Shown here piece after piece: positions 1 to 4,846 of a DNA stretch of 5,436 bases. The stretch is from positions 1 to 5,436 of the forward strand of contig CACWYF010000104.1 in NCBI GenBank assembly GCA_902765035.1. Reading direction: 5' to 3'. The stretch is from an uncultured Eubacteriales bacterium. GTDB taxonomy: Bacteria > Bacillota > Clostridia > Peptostreptococcales > Anaerovoracaceae. The position numbers and the translations under genes are program-made. Positions within the stretch are counted from its first letter, which is position 1, and each line of letters starts with the position of its first letter. Below the pieces are notes generated by a model. That model was not told the DNA's origin and made no database searches. It worked only from the letters and a program-made list of their open reading frames with translations.

Positions 1-95
1 TCTCCGACTTTTAACACCGGCGCGAATATCCTGTACTTACTTTCAAGAGCTTCGAGGACTTTGTTGAACTCTTCAGTCTTGTAAACAAAACCCAT
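1..95 (-). CDS. N-terminus of an AsrA-like / hydrogenase-beta-like 4Fe-4S electron-transfer subunit (partial)
   Basis: Only the first 31 codons are present; the gene continues past the left edge. The visible protein begins MGFVYKTEEFNKVLEALESK and goes on to YRIFAPVLKVG. From memory of the family, this short helical start followed by Y-x-I-[FY]-A-P is how anaerobic sulfite reductase subunit A and related hydrogenase beta / 4Fe-4S dicluster proteins begin. Those proteins pass electrons from NAD(P)H-linked partners to a reductase or hydrogenase in the cytoplasm. No cysteine cluster is visible yet, so the assignment rests on N-terminal resemblance alone. The ATG at 95-93 is well supported by a GGAGGG sequence at 106-101, five bases upstream. 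The gene has its own predicted promoter with a palindromic operator, 194 bp downstream of the Fe-S gene at 290-1099, so it is probably transcribed separately as well as by any read-through. The reading frame is sure; the function is moderate. Confidence 0.55.
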   Translation of the reverse strand, partial: MGFVYKTEEFNKVLEALESKYRIFAPVLKVG

Positions 96-192
96 CGTAT
101 CCCTCCGTTTCTGCAGCAATCTACACATTATTACATCTACATATACAAAATTAGGGCACGTCATTTATAGAGCAATGCCCGTACCCAATTTG

Positions 193-198
193 ATTATA
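193..198 (-). promoter_or_regulatory. Predicted -10 element for the leftmost gene
   Basis: The minus strand reads TATAAT here, a perfect sigma-A -10 hexamer, implying a transcription start near 186 and a 5' leader of about 90 nt. With a 17-bp spacer the -35 position (221-216) reads CGGAAA, which is not a recognisable -35 box. That is expected where an activator replaces the -35 contact. The palindrome at 220-235 is centred at -41.5 relative to this start. Confidence 0.55.
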
Positions 199-219
199 TA
201 TTCATTATTTTTTCTTTTC

Positions 220-235
220 CGTAACCATGGTTACG
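220..235. promoter_or_regulatory. 16-bp perfect palindrome, likely Crp/Fnr-family operator
   Basis: The sequence CGTAACCATGGTTACG is a perfect 16-bp dyad. Its inner 14 bp fit GTAAC-N4-GTTAC, which I recall as the pattern proposed for HcpR-type Crp/Fnr regulators in Clostridia; this should be checked. The centre (227.5) lies 41.5 bp upstream of the start predicted from the TATAAT at 198-193, the class II activator position. The regulator encoded at 1211-1888 is the obvious candidate to bind it, which is an inference from proximity and geometry. Confidence 0.65.
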
Positions 236-289
236 TACTGGGTTTGTATATAAAAAATCCATAGTACTTCATATGTTCCGGCGAAAAAG

Positions 290-1099
290 CTAATCCAGGA
301 TCCTTCCGTCTCTTGAGATCGTGACCACCTGCCACGGTATGAATTTTCCGCTGTTACGCAGCGCGTTCTCCGCTGCTCTCTGTAACCCTCCGCAGCACGG
401 AACTTCCATGCGTACTATAGTCACGCTCTTTATATCGTTGTTCCTGATAATGTCTGTAAGCTTCTCGCTGTAATCTATCGCATCGAGCTTAGGGCATCCT
501 ATGACAGTGATCTTTCCCTTCATGAAATCCTCATGCATGTTAGCATAAGCATAGGCTGTGCAGTCTGCAGCTATCAGCAACTTTGCTCCATCGAAGAACG
601 GTGCCTCTGCCGGCAGGAGCTTGATCTGGCAAGGCCACTGTCCGAGCCTCGAAACAGGTTTCATACAGGCCTGGCTCTGCTCCTGTGCGCCCTCTGCCTG
701 CGCTGCTTTGAATTGCATCATCCTTGATCCCGGGCATCCGCCGGCAGGAGATGCATCATGGCCTTCCTCTTTCAGCTTGGCTGTCATCAGCCTGCGCCTT
801 TCATTCTCATCTTCTATTTTCATTATCTCTTCTGCTGTCATATTCTTTGCCGCCTCTCTGTTATCCGCCTGTTCCTGCTTTACCGCCTGATCATCATAAG
901 CAGGCGCCTCTCTTTCTTCAAAAGTGATCGCACCTGTCGGGCAGTTAGGCAGGCAGTCGCCCAGGCCATCGCAGAAGTGCTCTCTCACCAGCTTTGCCTT
1001 GCCGTCAATAATATCTATCGCCCCTTCGTGGCAAGCCTCTGCGCACAGTCCGCAGCCATTGCATTTCTCCTCATCTATATGGATTATCTTCCTTATCAT
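290..1099 (-). CDS. Ferredoxin-domain Fe-S protein with a cysteine-rich C-terminal half, function unknown
   Basis: The 269-residue product is probably a cytoplasmic electron-transfer or redox protein; no signal peptide or membrane segment is visible. Residues 5-60 form a bacterial ferredoxin-like domain. The first motif is a complete C13-x2-C16-x2-C19-x3-C23. The second has C43, C49 and C53, but the expected second cysteine is Leu46, within a CDGLGDC sequence, so the second cluster has an unusual ligand set. Residues 60-118 are a highly charged, probably helical linker. The C-terminal part has further cysteines at 122, 145, 157, 180, 202 and the pair 235/236, the last in a PCCGG sequence. I recall this arrangement in clostridial 4Fe-4S proteins found near Crp/Fnr regulators, but not a proven function. 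I chose the ATG at 1099-1097 because AAGGAGG lies 8 bp upstream. A longer frame from a TTG at 1138 has no ribosome site and coincides with the predicted transcription start. The gene is divergent from the regulator at 1211. Confidence 0.85.
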   Translation of the reverse strand: MIRKIIHIDEEKCNGCGLCAEACHEGAIDIIDGKAKLVREHFCDGLGDCLPNCPTGAITFEEREAPAYDDQAVKQEQADNREAAKNMTAEEIMKIEDENERRRLMTAKLKEEGHDASPAGGCPGSRMMQFKAAQAEGAQEQSQACMKPVSRLGQWPCQIKLLPAEAPFFDGAKLLIAADCTAYAYANMHEDFMKGKITVIGCPKLDAIDYSEKLTDIIRNNDIKSVTIVRMEVPCCGGLQRAAENALRNSGKFIPWQVVTISRDGRILD

Positions 1100-1107
1100 C
1101 ACAGCAT

Positions 1108-1114
1108 CCTCCTT
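1108..1114 (-). promoter_or_regulatory. Ribosome binding site that fixes the Fe-S protein start
   Basis: The minus strand reads AAGGAGG here, followed by an 8-bp spacer and ATG at 1099-1097. This is a near-perfect Shine-Dalgarno sequence. It shows that the 13 codons between the upstream TTG (1138) and this ATG are leader, not protein. Confidence 0.85.
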
Positions 1115-1142
1115 ATTGCCTGTCTCTTGTTTATCCAATGTC

Positions 1143-1148
1143 AGTATA
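1143..1148 (-). promoter_or_regulatory. Predicted -10 element for the Fe-S protein gene
   Basis: The minus strand reads TATACT (5 of 6 to the -10 consensus), giving a start near 1136 and a leader of about 37 nt. The -35 position at a 17-bp spacer reads CATACT, a poor match, so the promoter probably needs an activator. The palindrome at 1169-1186 is centred at -41.5 relative to this start. Confidence 0.5.
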
Positions 1149-1165
1149 GTAAAGTGTGTACTATA
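1145..1165. repeat. 21-bp interrupted inverted repeat over the -10 region
   Basis: TATAGTA (1145-1151) and TACTATA (1159-1165) are exact 7-bp inverted arms with a 7-bp spacer. The left arm overlaps the predicted -10 hexamer of the Fe-S gene, so a protein bound here would block that promoter. It is AT-rich and could be partly fortuitous. Confidence 0.4.
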
Positions 1166-1168
1166 AGT

Positions 1169-1186
1169 ATGTGGTTATAACCACAT
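1169..1186. promoter_or_regulatory. 18-bp perfect palindrome between the divergent Fe-S gene and Crp/Fnr regulator
   Basis: ATGTGGTTATAACCACAT is a perfect 18-bp dyad; its inner 16 bp have the TGTG(G/A)-N6-(C/T)CACA layout of Crp-type sites. Its centre (1177.5) is 41.5 bp upstream of the start implied by the TATACT at 1148-1143, suggesting class II activation of the Fe-S gene. It also lies 25-42 bp before the regulator's ATG, where binding could repress the regulator. I found no convincing plus-strand promoter for the regulator. Binding by the adjacent regulator is an inference. Confidence 0.65.
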
Positions 1187-1210
1187 TTTACGAACTTTGC
1201 CGGAGGTTTT

Positions 1211-1888
1211 ATGGATAAGGAAAAACTTAAGAAAACCGTCGTATTCCGCGGCATGGAGGATGATGAGCTTGATGCTGCTCTGGCCGCGCTGGGTGCAGCA
1301 GAGAGAAAATATGCAAAGGATGAGGTGATCCTGCACGCGGGAAGCACGACTGATATGATGGGACTGGTTCTGGAAGGAAGTGTACGCATTGAAAGCAATG
1401 ACATATGGGGCAACCGAACCATACTGAGTCATATTGCCCCGGGCCAGGTATTTGCTGAGACATATGCGATCGTTGAAAATGCGGCCCTTCTTGTCGATGC
1501 TGTGGCTAACCGGGAGAGCAAAGTCCTGATGCTCGGAATAGGTTCAGCAGGTATCTTAGGACACGATGCCTCCCTCTGGCGTCTAAAGCTGACAGCTAAC
1601 ATGCTGAGCATATCAATGCAAAAAAATCTGATGCTCTCAGGGAGGAGTTTTCACACCTCTCCGAAAAGCATCAGAGGAAGAGTCATGGCTTATCTGAGTT
1701 CTGTATCACTGCAGACCGGATCTGACGAATTCGATATCCCCTTTGACCGGCAGCAGCTGGCCGACTATCTGAACGTAGAACGGACGGCTCTTTCCAAGGA
1801 GATCGGTAAAATGAAGCAGGACGGGATGCTGACCGCAAGAAAAAACCATTTCAGGATCATAAAGAGCGGAACCCTTTATAGATCGTGA
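1211..1888 (+). CDS. Crp/Fnr-family transcriptional regulator without cysteines
   Basis: The 225-residue product has the normal length of the Crp/Fnr family. The N-terminal cupin-like sensor domain covers about residues 10-120, with the typical G-x-V-x-(I/L)-x(5)-G turn region (G55-S56-V57-R58) and the conserved beta-roll sequence APGQVFAE at 76-83. A long dimerisation helix follows at about 120-145. The C-terminal winged helix occupies about 150-220, with the helix-turn-helix at 179-207 (FDRQQLADYLNV then ERTALSKEI). Aligned to E. coli CRP, Arg180 is kept (R191), Arg185 becomes K196, and the DNA-reading Glu181 becomes T192. There is no cysteine anywhere, so it cannot carry an FNR-type 4Fe-4S sensor; the ligand is unknown, with heme/NO or a small effector possible. 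A GGAGG lies 4 bp before the ATG. The divergent Fe-S gene and the palindromes at both minus-strand promoters suggest it controls these redox genes; an HcpR-like nitrosative or redox role is a guess. Confidence 0.9.
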   Translation: MDKEKLKKTVVFRGMEDDELDAALAALGAAERKYAKDEVILHAGSTTDMMGLVLEGSVRIESNDIWGNRTILSHIAPGQVFAETYAIVENAALLVDAVANRESKVLMLGIGSAGILGHDASLWRLKLTANMLSISMQKNLMLSGRSFHTSPKSIRGRVMAYLSSVSLQTGSDEFDIPFDRQQLADYLNVERTALSKEIGKMKQDGMLTARKNHFRIIKSGTLYRS

Positions 1889-1943
1889 CATCAATTGCTG
1901 TAATCGTTCCGGCAGCTGATGCGCTACAGCTCTCCCTTCGATA

Positions 1944-2789
1944 TTATCCGAACTGTCTGATCAGCACATCCTTGATTCTGCGAAAATCTATGGTGCATTC
2001 TCCGCCTGATATGCTGACCGGCACCGTATCATTGAAAGTGTAGTGGAGCGGATAGACATCGCTCTGGAAATCATAGGCTGTAATCGTCTCATTGTATGGA
2101 TCGACTATCCAGTATTCCCTGACTCCTGCGTTCATATATTTGTTCAGTTTAATCGCAGTGTCTGTTCTTCTCGAAGATTTCGATATTATCTCGACCACGA
2201 ATTCCGGAGCCCCGTGCACATATCTGTCATCCCTGTCTTCATGACATAGCACAAATACATCAGGCTGCAGCATAGTCTTATCGTCATCATCGAGATTGAC
2301 ATCCACCGGGGCTATCTGTGGCAAGCATCTATGGTCATTTGCAAATGCATAAGTAAGCAGATCCGCATGTATTATTCCTGCAATCACTTGATGTTTCCTG
2401 TTCGGTGCGGCAAGATAATATATATAACCGTCTATCAGCTCAGTGCGGATATCTTCAGGCAGAGCATCGCGATCGGACACAGTGAACTCTCCCTGCCTTT
2501 TCCCAAGTGTCAGCTCGAAATAATCAAGCTCTTCCGCAGAACTTTCAGGCGGTACATATTTATGTGAGTCATGAACATAATACTTATCTTCCGGCATTTC
2601 ATTGAGATACTTCAACGAAAGCTCAACGAAAAATTCATCAAGTTTGACCAATGTATTAAATCTGGGGTTGGCCGTCTCTCCGGTGAATATCTTCTGCACG
2701 GTCCCGAAAGGTATATCCGTTTTCTCAGATATCTCTCTTGCGGATATTCCGAAATTCTTCTTGATTGTCTTCATTTGTTCAAGTGTCAT
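1944..2789 (-). CDS. Helix-turn-helix / Uma2-family nuclease-like fusion protein
   Basis: The 281-residue product has two domains. Residues 1-58 look like a Cro/C1-type helix-turn-helix (SAREISEKTDIPFGTVQKIF, then a PRFNTLVKLDEF helix). Residues about 98-245 match the Uma2 family (DUF820), a PD-(D/E)XK nuclease-like fold. The visible signature is QPDV with D177, an APEFVVEIISKSS strand with E200, K214 in a KLNKYMNAGV helix, and the family hallmark REYWIVDP at 224-231. The full set of acidic and lysine residues suggests an active site, although the biological substrate of Uma2 proteins is not established. The ATG at 2789 is supported by AGGAGG at 2799-2794. The gene is monocistronic, convergent with the regulator gene, with 55 bp between the stops and no clear terminator in that gap. 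An upstream inverted repeat hints at self-regulation. Alternatives are an orphan antitoxin-like DNA-binding protein or a mobile-element-derived nuclease. Confidence 0.85.
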   Translation of the reverse strand: MTLEQMKTIKKNFGISAREISEKTDIPFGTVQKIFTGETANPRFNTLVKLDEFFVELSLKYLNEMPEDKYYVHDSHKYVPPESSAEELDYFELTLGKRQGEFTVSDRDALPEDIRTELIDGYIYYLAAPNRKHQVIAGIIHADLLTYAFANDHRCLPQIAPVDVNLDDDDKTMLQPDVFVLCHEDRDDRYVHGAPEFVVEIISKSSRRTDTAIKLNKYMNAGVREYWIVDPYNETITAYDFQSDVYPLHYTFNDTVPVSISGGECTIDFRRIKDVLIRQFG

Positions 2790-2822
2790 AAAACCTCCTA
2801 CACACAGAAAAAGGGTGTTGCT

Positions 2823-2870
2823 CGGTTGCTATGCGGTTATTATACGTTCCATCCACACATTGTGCAACCG
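2823..2870. repeat. Inverted repeat flanking the HTH-Uma2 promoter, possible operator
   Basis: CGGTTGC (2823-2829) and GCAACCG (2864-2870) are exact 7-bp inverted arms with centres 41 bp apart, close to four helical turns. One arm overlaps the predicted -35 and the other lies just after the predicted start. A further GTTGCT copy at 2817-2822 repeats in direct orientation with that at 2825-2830. This spacing would suit a dimeric HTH repressor, for example the gene's own product. Confidence 0.4.
2839..2867 (-). promoter_or_regulatory. Predicted promoter of the HTH-Uma2 gene
   Basis: The minus strand has TTGCAC (2867-2862) as a partial -35, a 17-bp spacer, and a perfect TATAAT (2844-2839). The start would be near 2832, giving a leader of about 43 nt that includes the AGGAGG before the ATG at 2789. 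Nothing gene-like or terminator-like is evident in the remaining 145 bp between this promoter and the tenA stop. Confidence 0.6.
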
Positions 2871-3015
2871 TTTTTCACCCGTTTGCTTGAGTCGATCTCT
2901 CTTTTGTTATCTGATTGTCCGGCATATGCAAAACGCACCTCATTTCAGGCCGCGGGATAAGCAGGCAGATCATACGCGTCTATCGTTTCGTTTACAGCAA
3001 AGTGTACATGCAAGG

Positions 3016-3669
3016 TCACGAATACAGCTCATCCCACAATTCATTTTCATATCCTGCGCATCTCACGAAGATACCTTTCAGCATCTCTGCCGTTTCACGA
3101 CTGATGCCCTGCGTTTCGCGGTCAAGGACATCGATCCACATCTGGTTTGCTTCAAGATACTCCCTGCATGTGTATGCGTCAAACCAGAATTTATACGGAG
3201 AAGATGCTATATCTCCCGCATGCTCAGAAACTGCTTTTTCGCCTATGTATTCATACAGCCACGAGCACTGCAGCAGTGCCGTAAGCCCGGCGATCAGTCC
3301 GTGCTCATGTATCTGCCTCTGCATATAGCCTATGTACTCAGATATCACTGGAAGCCTGGCAGCGCAGCTGATTTCCTCGTCGCTTACGCCGAGCTGCTTC
3401 ATGTGCGGGACGTGGACACGATATGTCTCATTCTCCGTCTCCGCGATCACTGCATCCATGAAAGCTGTCATCTCCGCATCATCGGTCCTGCTCTGTATCA
3501 GTCTCAGGGTATCGATGTAGTCGAGCAGATACAGATAATCCTGGATCATATAACGGCGGAAAAGCCCCTCATCGAGGGACCCTTCCGCCATTTCTCTTAC
3601 AAAAGATTTTTCTGCCGCTTCATCCCACAGATCCTGTGTGGCCTCATACAGCATATCAGAGATTTTCAT
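3016..3669 (-). CDS. tenA: TenA family aminopyrimidine aminohydrolase (thiaminase II)
   Basis: The 217-residue cytoplasmic enzyme hydrolyses 4-amino-5-aminomethyl-2-methylpyrimidine, a thiamin breakdown product, to HMP (EC 3.5.99.2); the family can also cleave thiamin. The length is normal for TenA. The Bacillus subtilis catalytic set as I recall it is all present: D44, Y47, Y112, C135 (in LLQCSWLYEYIGE) and Y139 at identical numbers, with Y166 and E208 matching Y163 and E205 after a 3-residue offset. This places it in the TenA_C group with a catalytic cysteine. The frame is open back to 3828, but the first 53 of those codons overlap cytX. The correct start is the ATG at 3669-3667, which shares ATGA with the cytX stop and gives a protein beginning MKISDMLYEA. 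No strong Shine-Dalgarno precedes it, so translation is probably coupled to cytX. It is the last gene of the thiD-cytX-tenA operon. No clear terminator follows. Confidence 0.93.
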   Translation of the reverse strand: MKISDMLYEATQDLWDEAAEKSFVREMAEGSLDEGLFRRYMIQDYLYLLDYIDTLRLIQSRTDDAEMTAFMDAVIAETENETYRVHVPHMKQLGVSDEEISCAARLPVISEYIGYMQRQIHEHGLIAGLTALLQCSWLYEYIGEKAVSEHAGDIASSPYKFWFDAYTCREYLEANQMWIDVLDRETQGISRETAEMLKGIFVRCAGYENELWDELYS

Positions 3670-4844
3670 TGCTTTGATCCTATAGCCTTTTCTGCAATTC
3701 CTACTACAACACATATTAGTATAGTTGCGGCTATATCCACAAGAGTACTGCCGATCGGAAGATCTATCGTCATCATCTTTCGGTAAAGAAGGAATCCCGC
3801 AAACCAGATGATCAGGTTCTTCACGCATACCGTCTCCCCGTTATGATCTCTCCTGAGGATGAAGAAGTCCGCTATCATGACAGCGATCATCGGAGCGAAT
3901 ACGGATCCTATAAGATACAGAAAGTCTGTGAAGTCGTCCATCGGGAATACTATAGCCGCTGCCGTTCCTATAGCTGCTGCAGCTATAGCGACCTTCCGTC
4001 CGTCTATTTTCTCCGAAAACAGTTCACTGGAGATACCTGCTGAATAAGCATCGAGAAACGTAGTCGTAACAGTGGACAGAACGATGATTATCAGACCTGC
4101 TATACCAAGGCCTGCGGTCAGCATAATCTCCGCAATATCTGAAGTGCCCGCCAGCAAAGCAGAGCCCAGTCCGATTATGTACATCCAGCAGCTGACTACT
4201 CCGTATACTACTGCCGAACAGGCTGACGCAGCGACAGGTTTCTCCGCCTCTCTGGTGTAATCGCTTATGAGCGGAAGCCATGACAGCGGCATGGCCACAT
4301 TGAGCTCGATAGCCGCTCCGAACGACAGGCCTCCCTCCGCGGCAGCGGACAGATCGCCTCTGCGGAATATGAGGAACGAGAGCACGACAGTAAGTATGAA
4401 CAATGCACTCATCGCTATGAGATTCACCTTGCCGAGACTCTTGATGCCTATGATGAGCCAGACTATGATCAGTCCGCCTATGACGACCGCCCAGATCCAG
4501 TGACCGCATGGCAATGCTCCGTTTGCGGCAAGGGCTCCGTCATATATCATGATCGCGGTCCACCCGACAAGCTGAAGAACATTCAGCATTGCGAAAAGGA
4601 ACGCTCCCTTGCTGCCAAAGCTCAGCGTAACAGTCTCCATGGCGCTCATTCGCCTTTTGCCACCCATACATCCCGCAAGAAACAGCAGGAAGCATCCTAT
4701 GACATGACCTATGATTATCGACAGCAATCCCTGAGAGAAGCCGAGCGGCGCCAGGAAGGTTCCTGTCATTATTTCGGCCAGACTAACACCCGCGCCAAAC
4801 CATATCAGCGCGTTCTCAAATACCGAAGTCCTTTTCCCGGTCAT
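3666..4844 (-). CDS. cytX: CytX, NCS1-family hydroxymethylpyrimidine (HMP) transporter
   Basis: The 392-residue inner-membrane protein resembles cytosine permeases of the NCS1 family, and most closely the CytX subgroup predicted to import HMP for thiamin synthesis. The N-terminal sequence ENALIWFGAGVSLAEIMTGT is typical, with the fold's first unwound helix region. About 12 hydrophobic segments are visible, at roughly 12-33, 38-60, 80-104, 115-135, 140-160, 178-195, 206-233, 245-263, 286-302, 306-330, 342-356 and 366-386. PLSWLPLISDYTREA at 186-200 is another conserved loop. The ATG at 4844 is preceded by GGAGG at 4857-4853, inside the last codons of thiD, and lies 2 nt past the thiD stop. The 3' end overlaps tenA by 4 nt. 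Context between thiD and tenA makes a thiamin-precursor substrate much more likely than cytosine; the exact substrate is inferred from the family and neighbours. Confidence 0.9.
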   Translation of the reverse strand: MTGKRTSVFENALIWFGAGVSLAEIMTGTFLAPLGFSQGLLSIIIGHVIGCFLLFLAGCMGGKRRMSAMETVTLSFGSKGAFLFAMLNVLQLVGWTAIMIYDGALAANGALPCGHWIWAVVIGGLIIVWLIIGIKSLGKVNLIAMSALFILTVVLSFLIFRRGDLSAAAEGGLSFGAAIELNVAMPLSWLPLISDYTREAEKPVAASACSAVVYGVVSCWMYIIGLGSALLAGTSDIAEIMLTAGLGIAGLIIIVLSTVTTTFLDAYSAGISSELFSEKIDGRKVAIAAAAIGTAAAIVFPMDDFTDFLYLIGSVFAPMIAVMIADFFILRRDHNGETVCVKNLIIWFAGFLLYRKMMTIDLPIGSTLVDIAATILICVVVGIAEKAIGSKQ

Positions 4845-4846
4845 AA

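Noticed and set aside
1100..1138. N-terminal extension of the Fe-S protein to a TTG start.
   Set aside because: No ribosome site precedes it, it contains the ribosome site for the ATG at 1099, and the predicted transcription start falls at about the same place.
1455..1460. CTGAGA, a core string of TPP riboswitches.
   Set aside because: It is inside the coding frame of the Crp/Fnr regulator, on the strand opposite to the thi operon, and none of the other conserved TPP-riboswitch segments are nearby.
1889..1943. Possible bidirectional terminator between the convergent regulator and HTH-Uma2 genes.
   Set aside because: The best hairpin is only a 5-bp stem (AGCTG / CAGCT) with an 8-base loop and no T-run on either strand.
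2871..3015. Short frames in the gap between tenA and the HTH-Uma2 promoter (for example a 22-codon minus-strand ATG frame).
   Set aside because: They have no ribosome binding site, no recognisable sequence and chance-level length.
2602..3786. A 394-codon open frame on the plus strand.
   Set aside because: It lies antisense to the HTH-Uma2 start, tenA and the end of cytX, has no recognisable family features, and crosses the 226-bp intergenic region. The minus-strand genes have family motifs and ribosome sites, so this is a shadow frame.
3670..3828. N-terminal extension of tenA by 53 codons.
   Set aside because: It overlaps the conserved 3' end of cytX in another frame and is unlike TenA; the ATG at 3669 gives the normal family length and the conserved residue numbering.
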